From positions 188,507 to 252,506 of the forward strand of contig NZ_JADMOL010000001.1 of assembly GCF_015558675.1 (NCBI RefSeq): a stretch of DNA of 64,000 nucleotides, written 5' to 3'. Source of the DNA: Paenibacillus sp. 1001270B_150601_E10 (lineage in GTDB: Bacteria > Bacillota > Bacilli > Paenibacillales > Paenibacillaceae). The position numbers were made by a program, and so were the translations under genes. Each line of letters opens with the position of its first letter. The stretch's first letter is position 1. Below the pieces are notes generated by a model, which saw only the letters and a list, made by a program, of their open reading frames with translations, searched no databases and was not told the origin of the DNA. This document shows positions 18,898-27,762 of the stretch, one piece after another.

Positions 18898-19245
18898 AAG
18901 TTTAAAAGAGCTGAATAACCTATTGACATATAACGTAATGAGAGGGCCAGTATGCATGGTACATTCCTAAGTGAATGTTCGTGATGCTCAGAGAGCGGTT
19001 GCCACAGGCTGCAAGCAACTGCCGTTCACACCAGCAGAATCCTACCCTTGAACGGTCTAAGCCTAGCTGATGGCACATCGTCATCGTGTACAGCTGGTTA
19101 TGGAACGGCTGCCCCGTTATCGGCATGAAGTGGGAAGCGTGAATTCATTATGAGTGCAGAATGCATAATGGACATCGTTTCAATGAAGGTGGTACCGCGG
19201 AAGCAACAGACTTTCGTCCTTTACGGACGAAGGTCTTTTTTTATT
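18898..19245 (+). promoter_or_regulatory. T-box leader, proline specifier (CCU), upstream of proB
   Basis: The leader has the T-box parts in order: AGTA of the specifier loop 5' side (about 18950), the AGAGAG motif with a GGCTGCAAGC distal loop (18990-19020), the specifier loop 3' side GAAT-CCT-A with CCT at 19041-19043 (a proline codon), the T-box sequence AAGGTGGTACCGCG at 19186-19199, and a terminator hairpin (19208-19236) with a T-run. Uncharged tRNA-Pro should pair with the CCU codon and with UGGU in the antiterminator bulge and let transcription proceed. This matches the known proline T-boxes of B. subtilis proBA and proI. Confidence 0.92.
19208..19243 (+). terminator. Regulated terminator of the proline T-box
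   Basis: AGAC plus TCGTCC pair with GGACGA plus GTCT, followed by seven T. It overlaps the 3' part of the T-box antiterminator region, so the two structures compete. A further ~210 bases (19246-19456) before proB show no gene and no second structure I could support. Confidence 0.88.
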
Positions 19246-19456
19246 ATCCACATCTATAGTTGATCATTACCCGAGGACTAACCGAGCTCTTGGAACATCA
19301 CTTAAGCCCTACTATATACATTTCAGCGTCAATCATCGATCAGCTGTATGATCGCACTTTAGAACATTACTACGTTATCGCCCTACAGAGTCAACTGATG
19401 AAGGGCTGCAGATTATAGGCATATTCGGCAAAAATCAAAGGATGGATGAGAACATT

Positions 19457-20566
19457 ATGAGCGTACAGCGTATTGTCGTCAAAATTGGAAGCAGTTCACT
19501 AACCTCGGAGCACGGCGGCTTAAATCGTGATCAAGTTCGTTTTTTTGCAGAAGAGTTGAAAACTTTAACCCAAGCTGGTTATCAGATCGTGCTGGTTACC
19601 TCAGGAGCCGTTGCAGCCGGATTCCGTCAAATGGGATATGATCAGCGTCCGAAGCTCCTTCATGAGAAGCAGGCAGCAGCAGCCGTCGGCCAAGCGCTGT
19701 TAATGCAAGCTTACCAAGAGTATCTGCAGCCATACGGCATATCATCTGCACAGATTCTATTAACAAGACAGGACTTTGCGAATCGCAAGCGCGGGCACAA
19801 CGCCTATCTGACGATCGAAGAGCTTCTGAAGCTTGGTGTGATTCCGATCGTGAATGAGAACGATACGGTATCCATTGATGAGCTGAAGTTTGGTGACAAT
19901 GATACGTTGTCCGCACTAGTTGCCAATCTCGTTCATGCTTCGCAGCTAATTATTGTGACAGATATGGACGGTCTCTATACAGAAGACCCAAGAAAAAATC
20001 CACATGCGACTCGCTTCGATGTGATCGAGCAGATCACAGACGAAATCTACAGCTATGCAGGCGGAGCCGGTTCCGCAGTCGGTACTGGCGGTATGCGTTC
20101 CAAGCTCGATGCAGCACGCATTGCCATGCGCGGCGGTGTTAAGGCCTTTGTAGGCCGCATTGCTGAACCTCATGATTTGATGAGAACAATCCAAGGCGAA
20201 GGAAGAGGAACTTATTTTGAAACCCATCAGCATGGATTACCGGTGAAAAAGCAGTGGCTCGGCTTCCACTCTACTCCGCTTGGTCGCATTGTCGTTGATG
20301 AAGGCGCAGAACAAGCGCTCCTCGTAAGAGGTTCAAGCTTGCTTCCTGCCGGCGTAAAAGCCATTCATGGCGAGTTCCATCCTGGAGATGTTGTTGAGGT
20401 AACAAATCATCATGGTGATGTGATTGGACGCGGTATCGCCAATTACGATCATGAGCAATTAAACCAAGTGGCTGGTTTAACGACACCTGACGTTCTAAAG
20501 CGCTGTGAGGTCAGTCGCATTGAAGTGATTCATCGTGATGAATGGGTAACGCTGCGATCTACTTAA
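19457..20566 (+). CDS. proB: Glutamate 5-kinase
   Basis: A 369-residue enzyme for the first step of proline synthesis (glutamate to glutamyl-5-phosphate). The amino-acid-kinase domain begins RIVVKIGSSSLTSE and shows IVNENDTVSIDELKFGDND and AGGAGSAVGTGGMRSKLDAA. The last ~95 residues form a PUA domain (from GRIVVDEGAEQALL), as in feedback-regulated ProB. The start was placed at MSVQRIVVK (19457), with GGATGG about 11 bases upstream; an ATG at 19442 overlaps that site. Proline feedback on the enzyme adds to the T-box control. Confidence 0.95.
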   Translation: MSVQRIVVKIGSSSLTSEHGGLNRDQVRFFAEELKTLTQAGYQIVLVTSGAVAAGFRQMGYDQRPKLLHEKQAAAAVGQALLMQAYQEYLQPYGISSAQILLTRQDFANRKRGHNAYLTIEELLKLGVIPIVNENDTVSIDELKFGDNDTLSALVANLVHASQLIIVTDMDGLYTEDPRKNPHATRFDVIEQITDEIYSYAGGAGSAVGTGGMRSKLDAARIAMRGGVKAFVGRIAEPHDLMRTIQGEGRGTYFETHQHGLPVKKQWLGFHSTPLGRIVVDEGAEQALLVRGSSLLPAGVKAIHGEFHPGDVVEVTNHHGDVIGRGIANYDHEQLNQVAGLTTPDVLKRCEVSRIEVIHRDEWVTLRST

Positions 20567-20644
20567 TGGTTTAGATTTATATACTTAGAATGAATACAAT
20601 TGGAAAATTAATACTATCAATTGTGTGTTAAGGAGGATGCCCTT

Positions 20645-21892
20645 ATGAGTGAAGTATTGCAAAAAGCTAAGCTTGCAAAAGAAGCTTCCATCAAAATGAA
20701 CCGTGTTACAACCTCAGAGAAAAATGAAGCCCTGCTGCGCATGGCGGATCAATTAACGACAAGCCAGCAATCCATTATGGAGGCGAATCAACAAGATCTG
20801 GAGAATGGCCGCCAAAACGGCACGAGCCCTTCCCTGCTCGACCGGTTAGCCTTAAACGAAAAGCGAATCGTCGATATTGCTGAAGGTCTTCGCCAGATCG
20901 CTTCGCTAGAGGACCCTGTCGGCACTCTGCTTCAAACCATTGATCGTCCAAATGGCCTTCTCATGGAACAAATCCGAGTACCGCTTGGCGTTATTGGCAT
21001 GATCTATGAAGCCCGTCCAAACGTGACAGTCGATGCTGCCGGTCTTTGCTTGAAGACAGGCAATGCGGTTGTTCTGCGCGGCGGCTCAGCGGCTCTTCAT
21101 ACAAATAAACGAATCGTTGAGGTGCTGCATGAAGCGCTCGATGCAACTGAACTGCCTCCAGATGCTCTGCAGCTCATTGAAGATGCAGATCGCAGATCTG
21201 TGGATGAAATGCTTAAGCTCAATGGCTGGCTTGACGTCGTCATTCCGCGCGGAGGTGCCTCTCTTATTCAAAATGTCGTTCAAAATGCTACTGTTCCCGT
21301 TATTGAAACAGGGGCCGGCATCTGCCACACCTACATCGATGCAACTGCTAACCCTGAAATGGCTGCTGATATTGCCCTGAACGCTAAGGTACAACGGCCC
21401 TCTGTCTGCAATTCGATGGAGACGCTCCTTGTCCATCAGGATTATGATCAGGCTGCTATTCAGCAATTATTCCAGAAATTTCAAAACGTTCAGGTGGAGC
21501 TCCGCGGATGTGAGCGCACACTTGCGCTTGCGCCGTTTGCCAAGCTAGCAACCGAGCAGGATTACGCGACAGAATATAACGACTATATTCTTAATGTCAA
21601 ATTCGTAGCCAATCTTGATGAAGCCATCAAGCATATTTCGCGTTATGGAACGAAGCATTCCGAATGTATCATTACTGCGGAGCAGAATCATGCGAAGCGC
21701 TTTTTACAAGAAGTAGATGCTGCTGCTGTGTACCATAATGCTTCCACCCGCTTCACGGATGGGTTTGAATTTGGCTTTGGAGCAGAAATCGGCATCAGCA
21801 CACAGAAGCTTCACGCGAGAGGTCCAATGGGACTTGTTGCATTAACCTCGACCAAATACCTCGTAATAGGCAGCGGACAGATTAGAGGCTAG
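20645..21892 (+). CDS. proA: Glutamate-5-semialdehyde dehydrogenase (gamma-glutamyl phosphate reductase)
   Basis: A 415-residue NADPH-dependent enzyme for step two of proline synthesis. The catalytic cysteine is in RPSVCNSMETLLV; other family segments are GVIGMIYEARPNVTVDAA, VVLRGGSAA and the C-terminal GLVALTSTKYLVIG. The start at 20645 has AAGGAGG eight bases upstream. It follows proB by 78 bases and precedes proC by 39, all in one direction without an obvious terminator. Confidence 0.96.
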   Translation: MSEVLQKAKLAKEASIKMNRVTTSEKNEALLRMADQLTTSQQSIMEANQQDLENGRQNGTSPSLLDRLALNEKRIVDIAEGLRQIASLEDPVGTLLQTIDRPNGLLMEQIRVPLGVIGMIYEARPNVTVDAAGLCLKTGNAVVLRGGSAALHTNKRIVEVLHEALDATELPPDALQLIEDADRRSVDEMLKLNGWLDVVIPRGGASLIQNVVQNATVPVIETGAGICHTYIDATANPEMAADIALNAKVQRPSVCNSMETLLVHQDYDQAAIQQLFQKFQNVQVELRGCERTLALAPFAKLATEQDYATEYNDYILNVKFVANLDEAIKHISRYGTKHSECIITAEQNHAKRFLQEVDAAAVYHNASTRFTDGFEFGFGAEIGISTQKLHARGPMGLVALTSTKYLVIGSGQIRG

Positions 21893-21931
21893 GAGTTAGA
21901 ACCAACGTTTATTCATGGGAGGAAACATACG

Positions 21932-22771
21932 ATGAATGCATGTCTAAATTATTGCTTTTATGGTGCAGGGTCGGCTGCTGAAGCGGTTGTCAAAGGAATG
22001 CTAGACAAAAAGATCGCTCAACCAGAGCACATTCAGATGATCAACCGCAGCAATCAAGCTCGTCTTCAAGAGCTTGAAAATCGTTATGGCGTAAGTGCTT
22101 CCAACGATTCTAGTCTTACAAATGAATGGCTTTCTCGGGCAGACGTTATCATTTTAGCAATGAAGCCAAAGGATGCGGTTCAGGCGCTTCAAGCGCTCCG
22201 TCCGAATATCCAGGAACATACGATGCTGCTATCCCTCATTGCCGGTCTAAGCATCGCTACTATTCAGCGTATCGTTGGGCCATGCGCTGTCGTGCGCACC
22301 ATGCCAAACACTTCAAGCACCATTGGACTCGGTGCAACAGGAGTATGCTATTCCACTGAGGTCGGCAAAACGCAATACGCCATAGCAAGAACGATGCTTG
22401 AAGCCATTGGCATCGTAGTAGAAGTGGAAGAAAAAGATATAGATGCGATTACAGGGGTATCCGGAAGTGGTCCTGCTTATGTATACTATATTATGGAAGC
22501 CTTAATCGAAGCAGCCGTGAGTGAGGGCTTAACGGCAGAACAAGCAGAATCTCTCGTGATTCAAACGGTACGAGGTGCAGCAGAAATGGTGCGGATTACA
22601 GGCGAAAGCCCAGCCGTGCTCCGTCAAAAGGTCACATCTCCTGGGGGGACCACTGAAGCGGCCTTGAAGGTACTTCATGAATTGCATGTAAATGAAGCGA
22701 TGAAGACGGCAGTTGCTCACGCTCGCGCCCGTGCTGCTGAGATGGGAGAACGAATTGGGAGTGAGCTATAG
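21932..22771 (+). CDS. proC: Pyrroline-5-carboxylate reductase
   Basis: A 279-residue enzyme for the last step of proline synthesis. The nucleotide-binding turn is FYGAGSAAEAVVKGM, the middle has VVRTMPNTSSTIGLGATG, and the C-terminal domain carries the family signature around GVSGSGPAYVYYIMEAL with VTSPGGTTEAALKVL. The start has GGGAGGA upstream. The stop codon at 22769-22771 is immediately followed by the ATG of mtnW, which implies translational coupling between proline and methionine salvage genes. Confidence 0.95.
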   Translation: MNACLNYCFYGAGSAAEAVVKGMLDKKIAQPEHIQMINRSNQARLQELENRYGVSASNDSSLTNEWLSRADVIILAMKPKDAVQALQALRPNIQEHTMLLSLIAGLSIATIQRIVGPCAVVRTMPNTSSTIGLGATGVCYSTEVGKTQYAIARTMLEAIGIVVEVEEKDIDAITGVSGSGPAYVYYIMEALIEAAVSEGLTAEQAESLVIQTVRGAAEMVRITGESPAVLRQKVTSPGGTTEAALKVLHELHVNEAMKTAVAHARARAAEMGERIGSEL

Positions 22772-23986
22772 ATGAATGAATATTGTGTGGCCACGTATCG
22801 GCTCTTTGATGATACGGCGTCATTCGATAAGAAAGCGGAAGGCATAGCCGTTGGTCTGACCGTTGGCAGTTGGACGGACCTTCCTGAAGCGAAGAAGGCG
22901 TCAATGGAGAAGCATCTTGGCAGAGTTCTATCTGTGGATGTTCACGATTCCGATGAGCCTGGCAAGCGTTACGCAGATATTGCGATTGGCTATCCTGATG
23001 TGAATTTTAGTCACGACATTGCAGCCCTGCTTGTTACGGTATTCGGCAAGCTGTCCATGGACGGCAGAATTAAGCTCATTGATCTTGGTTGGTCAACATC
23101 GTTTCAGCAAGCGTTTAAAGGCCCGAAGTTCGGCATAGAAGGCGTCCGCAGCCTGCTATCAGTTCATGATCGACCGCTGCTGATGAGCATTTTCAAGTCG
23201 GTTATTGGTCATGACCTTGATGGGCTTCGCGATCAATTCTATCAGCAGGCTCTAGGCGGTGTAGATCTGATTAAAGATGACGAGATTCTATTCGAGAATC
23301 CGCTAACACCGATTCAGGACCGAGTAAGAACCTGTATGGAAGCGGCAAGGCAGGCACAGGAGCAGACCGGCAAACCTTTGCTGTATGCCACAAACCTTAC
23401 TGGACCTGTATTCAAGCTGCGTGACCAAGCACTTCGTGCGATTGACGCAGGAGCCAATGCGCTGCTCTTTAACGTGTTGGGCTACGGATATGATGCCCTT
23501 CATGAATTGAGCGCTGATCCCGATATCTCGGTGCCAATCTTGGCACATCCAGCTTTGGCAGGGGCCATGTATCCAAGCATCGATCAAGGGATCTCTGCCA
23601 AGGTCCTGCTTGGTAAGCTCATGCGCCTTGCTGGCGCTGATCTTGTGCTGTTCCCTTCCCCATATGGCTCGGTAACGATGCCTAAGGAAGACAATCATGG
23701 CATTAAAGCTGCGTGCCTTGATGATACGCTGCCGATGAAGACAAGCTTCCCTGTTCCATCTGCTGGCATCCATCCAGCCTTAGTACCGCTTATTGTGGAA
23801 GACTTCGGCATCGATGTTGTAATAAACGCAGGCGGTGGCGTGCATGGTCATCCCATGGGAACCGCATGCGGAGGCAAAGCATTCGTTCAAGCCATCGAAG
23901 CCGTAATGAACAACATTTCGTTGGAACAGGCCGCTTCACAGCACCAAGAGCTTCAAGTTGCATTAGATCGCTGGGGGAAAAAATAA
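22772..23986 (+). CDS. mtnW: 2,3-diketo-5-methylthiopentyl-1-phosphate enolase (RuBisCO-like protein)
   Basis: A 404-residue form IV RuBisCO-like protein of the methionine salvage pathway. The active-site segment GGVDLIKDDEILF holds the lysine that is carbamylated and the metal-binding Asp/Glu residues. The loop-6 region lacks the RuBisCO catalytic lysine, consistent with enolase rather than carboxylase activity. The ATG directly abuts the proC stop codon, with GGGAGTGAG inside the end of proC. The stop TAA overlaps the mtnX ATG by one base. Confidence 0.93.
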   Translation: MNEYCVATYRLFDDTASFDKKAEGIAVGLTVGSWTDLPEAKKASMEKHLGRVLSVDVHDSDEPGKRYADIAIGYPDVNFSHDIAALLVTVFGKLSMDGRIKLIDLGWSTSFQQAFKGPKFGIEGVRSLLSVHDRPLLMSIFKSVIGHDLDGLRDQFYQQALGGVDLIKDDEILFENPLTPIQDRVRTCMEAARQAQEQTGKPLLYATNLTGPVFKLRDQALRAIDAGANALLFNVLGYGYDALHELSADPDISVPILAHPALAGAMYPSIDQGISAKVLLGKLMRLAGADLVLFPSPYGSVTMPKEDNHGIKAACLDDTLPMKTSFPVPSAGIHPALVPLIVEDFGIDVVINAGGGVHGHPMGTACGGKAFVQAIEAVMNNISLEQAASQHQELQVALDRWGKK

Positions 23987-24666
23987 TGACAGCTAAGAAA
24001 CGTAAAGTGGTATTTTGTGATTTTGACGGTACGATTACGAACAATGATAATATCGTAGCCTTGTTCAAGCATTTTCAACCAGAGGGCTGGGATCAGATTG
24101 TCCTCGACATCGTTTCGGAAAAGAAATCGGTTAGACAAGGGGTTGGCGAGCTATTCCACTTGCTCCCTTCCTCTATGCGTGAAGAAGTCGTGGGACGTGC
24201 CATTCAACAGGCGATTATCCGCCCAGGTTTTGAAGAATTTCTTACCTATTGCAAGGCAAATGACATTGCGTTTTATGTTACGAGCGGTGGAATTGATTTC
24301 TTTGTCTTTCCTCTGCTTGAGGCCTATGATATCTCACAAGATCATATCTTCTGCAACGGAAGCGACTTTTCTGGGGATCGCATTACGATTACTTGGCCTC
24401 ATGCCTGTAAAGCGCCTTGCGAGAACGACTGCGGCATGTGCAAGACGACCATCGTGCGGCAATTCTCGTCTGAGGAATATGAGCGCATTGTGATTGGAGA
24501 CAGTGTGACCGACTTTGCGGCTGCAAAGCTTGTAGACTTTATATATGCAAGAGCACAGCTGATTGAGAAATGTGAGCAGCTGAAGCTTCCTTACGCTCCT
24601 TTTGACACGTTCCATGACATCATTCAGCATTTTACTGAGCAGGGGGAGACGGTTTGCCATGAATAA
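23986..24666 (+). CDS. mtnX: 2-hydroxy-3-keto-5-methylthiopentenyl-1-phosphate phosphatase
   Basis: A 226-residue HAD-family phosphatase. The nucleophile motif is FCDFDGTITNND near the N-terminus; later motifs are YVTSGGIDFF and VIGDSVTDFAAAK. It dephosphorylates the MtnW product to the acireductone 1,2-dihydroxy-3-keto-5-methylthiopentene. The start overlaps the mtnW stop by one base (TAATG), so the two are coupled. A cysteine-rich stretch (CKAPCENDCGMCKTT) near residues 138-152 is usual for this family and may bind metal. Confidence 0.92.
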   Translation: MTAKKRKVVFCDFDGTITNNDNIVALFKHFQPEGWDQIVLDIVSEKKSVRQGVGELFHLLPSSMREEVVGRAIQQAIIRPGFEEFLTYCKANDIAFYVTSGGIDFFVFPLLEAYDISQDHIFCNGSDFSGDRITITWPHACKAPCENDCGMCKTTIVRQFSSEEYERIVIGDSVTDFAAAKLVDFIYARAQLIEKCEQLKLPYAPFDTFHDIIQHFTEQGETVCHE

Positions 24667-25306
24667 TGTGACGCTAGAAATGAAGCAAGAGGCCTATCAA
24701 ACGCTTCGCGGGATCAAAGAGACCTTTGCTGCCCGCCATTGGTTCCCTGGAACAAGCGGAAACCTCTCTGTTCGTGTCGGTGAGATCGAGGATGGCCAAT
24801 TCCAATTTGCCATTACCGCCAGTGGGAAGGACAAGTCCGTACATTCACCAGAAGATTATTTATTGGTGAATGAAGCAGGTGTCCCCATTGAGCAAACCAA
24901 CTTAAAGCCAAGCGCAGAGACACTTATCCATTGTGAAATTTATAAGCAGACCGGTTGCGGCGCAATCTTTCATGTTCATACCGTATTCAACAGCATCGTA
25001 TCCGAGCGCTATGGCGATCAAGGAGCCGTTCCGATCCAAGGTGTTGAGCTCATCAAAGCGTTTAACATCTGGGAGGAGAATGCTCGTATCGAGGTTCCAA
25101 TCGTCCCTAACTTCGCTCATATCCCTAGCATTGTTCCCCATGTAAGCGATAAGCTGAACCCGGAAGTACCTGGCATTCTGCTTCGCAATCACGGGATCTA
25201 TGCTTGGGGAGCGAACAGCTTTGAAGCGAAGCGACATTTAGAAGCCTTTGAATTCCTGTTCGAATATGTGTACCGCATGGAGCTCTTAAAAGGGACAAGC
25301 CTATAA
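24659..25306 (+). CDS. mtnB: Methylthioribulose-1-phosphate dehydratase
   Basis: A 215-residue class II aldolase-fold enzyme that converts methylthioribulose-1-phosphate to the diketo compound used by MtnW. It shows FPGTSGNLSVRVG, the zinc histidines in CGAIFHVHTVFNS and a third in LRNHGIYAWG. The start overlaps mtnX by 8 bases, with GGGGGAG upstream. It is the last gene of the operon. mtnD (acireductone dioxygenase), which usually completes this set, is absent from the window, as are mtnK and mtnA. Confidence 0.93.
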   Translation: MNNVTLEMKQEAYQTLRGIKETFAARHWFPGTSGNLSVRVGEIEDGQFQFAITASGKDKSVHSPEDYLLVNEAGVPIEQTNLKPSAETLIHCEIYKQTGCGAIFHVHTVFNSIVSERYGDQGAVPIQGVELIKAFNIWEENARIEVPIVPNFAHIPSIVPHVSDKLNPEVPGILLRNHGIYAWGANSFEAKRHLEAFEFLFEYVYRMELLKGTSL

Positions 25307-25441
25307 CAGATATACTGTCATTCATTCTTCACTACACATACCCATTGGCTAAGTTATCATGATGGTATGTTCTCAAATGTAAAATGTCTAATGTCATGCT
25401 TTCCTTTTTTATAGGCGTCTATTGATTAACCTTATCAGAAT

Positions 25442-25533
25442 AAAAACCGCTTCTTCAGACGAGTGAGCCCTTTTAGCAGCCAGATGGTTCCAGGCCGTTA
25501 ATCAAGAGAACAATCGCTGAATTGGCGGTTTTT
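25442..25533. terminator. Possible bidirectional terminator between mtnB and dnaD
   Basis: AAAAACCGC (25442-25450) and GCGGTTTTT (25525-25533) are perfectly complementary and each is flanked by A or T runs, but about 74 bases lie between them. This fits the convergent ends of the mtnB and dnaD operons, although the large loop makes the call uncertain. The rest of 25307-25558 shows no gene. Confidence 0.35.
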
Positions 25534-25558
25534 CTTTTGAACCTTATCGCTCTTTATT

Positions 25559-26245
25559 TCATGAACGATTCCCTCTAAACTTCTGGGTATACGCTCTTGC
25601 TTCCTCTGGCGTCGAGATCTGATTGCGGCTCCACTCGAGAAGGATACGGTCAATATAGCGAAAATGAATTTTCCCTGCAAATACGGCCTCTTTAAGCGCT
25701 AGTAGGATTAAGGGCTGAGAATAACGATCATCGTCTATCCAGCCCCCGATTGTCTCATACTCCATTGGGGACAGTGGGCGGCCGAATTCTTTCTCAAAGA
25801 TCTCAAACAAATTCAGCTCCTGCTGTGCTCCTCTATGAGCCTGCTCCTTCGCCTTCAGCTGCTCATGCTGATTGCGAATATCTTCCGATAGCAACTTTCC
25901 TAATTTTTCCCAAAGGCCTGTCCAGTTGTAATGCTCATATTGAACATGAGTCACCTCATCCACATGCTCATCAATGCTTAAGAAGCCATCTTTGATGAGC
26001 CGCTGCAAAGTTGCCGTCACCATCGCCGTTGGCATCGCCATTCGCTCCTGCAGCTCATCTAGTGAAGGGAAATCCAAACCTTCCACTTGCTTATATCCAA
26101 TCAGCTGAATGATCAACATCGTTTCGGATTCTGTAAGGCCCATACGTTTATAATGCTTTAATAAGACATAAGGCAAGGTAAGCTGTCCTGCCTGAAGAAT
26201 ATGTGAGATTCCTTTTGCATATGCGCGATAAGCCTCTTCCCTCAT
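25559..26245 (-). CDS. dnaD: DnaD-type replication initiation protein
   Basis: A 228-residue protein with the two-part DnaD layout: an N-terminal winged-helix region (LTLPYVLLKHYKRMGLTESETML, then MPTAMVTATLQRLIKDGFLSI) and a C-terminal DnaB/DnaD domain (LFEIFEKEFGRPLSPMEYE, IGGWIDD, YIDRILLEWSRNQI). It helps load the replicative helicase at oriC and during restart. The start has AAGGAGGGG seven bases upstream. It follows asnS as in B. subtilis, 197 bases downstream. Confidence 0.9.
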   Translation of the reverse strand: MREEAYRAYAKGISHILQAGQLTLPYVLLKHYKRMGLTESETMLIIQLIGYKQVEGLDFPSLDELQERMAMPTAMVTATLQRLIKDGFLSIDEHVDEVTHVQYEHYNWTGLWEKLGKLLSEDIRNQHEQLKAKEQAHRGAQQELNLFEIFEKEFGRPLSPMEYETIGGWIDDDRYSQPLILLALKEAVFAGKIHFRYIDRILLEWSRNQISTPEEARAYTQKFRGNRS

Positions 26246-26329
26246 CGGACACCCCTCCTTTTATGATCATCGTATGTAGTCATAGACAGACTGACCTTAT
26301 TGTCTCATGTACCCCAATAATATACAAGA

Positions 26330-26359
26330 CATCCCGAACCACAACCGTGATTCGGGATG
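26330..26359 (-). terminator. Hairpin after asnS
   Basis: CATCCCGAA and TTCGGGATG form a perfect 9-base stem with a 12-base loop, about 85 bases after the asnS stop codon. The minus-strand T-tract is poor, so read-through into dnaD is likely. Confidence 0.5.
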
Positions 26360-26442
26360 CCAATACGTAAGTATAGGGGCTTATCACTAAGCCCATTCAC
26401 ATCGTCTCATTCAGCTATGAACGATGCTGTATCGTCTGTCCA

Positions 26443-27738
26443 TTAAGGATACAAACGATAAAGCATACGTGGGAACGGAATCGTTTCACGTACATGATCG
26501 ACGCCACAAATCCATGCGACCGTGCGCTCAAGACCTAGGCCAAAGCCAGAGTGAGGCACTGTACCGTATCGGCGAAGATCCATATACCATTTGTAAGTCT
26601 CAGGAGACAGGTTATGTTCCTTAAAGCGTTCTTCCATGAGCTCAGGATCGTCGATACGCTGTGAACCGCCAATAATCTCGCCATAGCCTTCTGGAGCGAT
26701 CATATCTGCGCAAAGTACAACTTCCGGACGATTCGGGTCAGGCTTCATGTAGAATGCCTTGATTCCGGCAGGATAATTTGTAATGAACACTGGTGTCTCA
26801 TGGCTTTCTGCAATCGCAGTCTCATGAGGTGCACCAAAGTCTTCTCCCCACTCGATCTCATGGCCATTGTCCTTCAAGAACTTAATGGCGTCATCATAAG
26901 AAATGCGCGGGAATGGAGCTTTGATCTTCTCAAGCTTCGAGATATCGCGCTCAAGCGTTTCCAGCTCTGCTCGGCAGTTCTTAACGACCGATTGAACGAT
27001 GTGGCTAACGAACTGCTCTTGAACACGAAGGCTTTCTTCATGATCCACAAAGGCCATCTCAGGCTCAATCATCCAGAACTCGATCAAGTGACGGCGAGTC
27101 TTGGATTTCTCAGCACGGAATGTTGGTCCAAAGGAGTATACTTTACCAAGCGCCATAGCCGCTGCTTCCATATACAATTGACCACTTTGTGTCAAGAATG
27201 CATCTTCATCAAAATACTTCGTGTGGAACAAGTTCGTTGTTCCTTCAGCGGAAGTCGGTGTAAGAATCGGTGGATCCACAAGTGTAAATCCGTTCTCGTC
27301 GAAGAAGTTCTGAACCGCACGAATGATTTCACCGCGGATCGTAAGGATCGCACGCTGCTTCGGCGCACGAAGCCACAAGTGGCGATGATCCATCAAGAAG
27401 TCAACGCCGTGCTCCTTCGGCGTAATCGGATAATCTTGCGTAATCTGAATGATCTCTACATTCGTTACCGTCATTTCAAAGCCAGACTTTGAACGCGGCT
27501 CTTCACGGATGATTCCGGTAACATACATGGAGCTCTCTTGCGTCAAGCTCTTTGCATTGTTCCAAATCTCTTCCGATACTTCACTCTTCACAACGACGCC
27601 CTGAATGAATCCAGTACCGTCACGAAGCTGCAAGAATTGGATCTTGCCGCTAGAACGTTTGTTGTGTAGCCAGCAGCCAATGCGGACTTCTTCGTCCACA
27701 TGGCGATTTACATCGCGAATGACACAAGTTGTCGCCAT
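26443..27738 (-). CDS. asnS: Asparaginyl-tRNA synthetase
   Basis: A 431-residue class IIb synthetase. An N-terminal OB-fold anticodon-binding domain ([23 protein letters not shown]) is followed by a catalytic core with motif 2 ([21 protein letters not shown] region) and motif 3 ([15 protein letters not shown]). The start has GGGAGAG upstream and lies only 24 bases after the ackA stop, so asnS is probably also transcribed from the hbd-ackA promoter. No T-box is present in front of it. Confidence 0.96.
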   Translation of the reverse strand: MATTCVIRDVNRHVDEEVRIGCWLHNKRSSGKIQFLQLRDGTGFIQGVVVKSEVSEEIWNNAKSLTQESSMYVTGIIREEPRSKSGFEMTVTNVEIIQITQDYPITPKEHGVDFLMDHRHLWLRAPKQRAILTIRGEIIRAVQNFFDENGFTLVDPPILTPTSAEGTTNLFHTKYFDEDAFLTQSGQLYMEAAAMALGKVYSFGPTFRAEKSKTRRHLIEFWMIEPEMAFVDHEESLRVQEQFVSHIVQSVVKNCRAELETLERDISKLEKIKAPFPRISYDDAIKFLKDNGHEIEWGEDFGAPHETAIAESHETPVFITNYPAGIKAFYMKPDPNRPEVVLCADMIAPEGYGEIIGGSQRIDDPELMEERFKEHNLSPETYKWYMDLRRYGTVPHSGFGLGLERTVAWICGVDHVRETIPFPRMLYRLYP

Positions 27739-27762
27739 TGATACGTTCTCTCCCTTTAACGA

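Noticed and set aside
19246-19456. Leader peptide or second riboswitch between the T-box and proB
   Set aside because: Only very short frames (for example MKGCRL) without ribosome sites; no convincing conserved structure.
20587-20635. ACAATTG...CAATTGT inverted repeat between proB and proA
   Set aside because: Short, A/T rich and without a T-run; too likely by chance to call a terminator or operator.
26800-27492. A 230-codon plus-strand frame opposite asnS
   Set aside because: Antisense shadow of asnS; the codon pattern follows the opposite gene.
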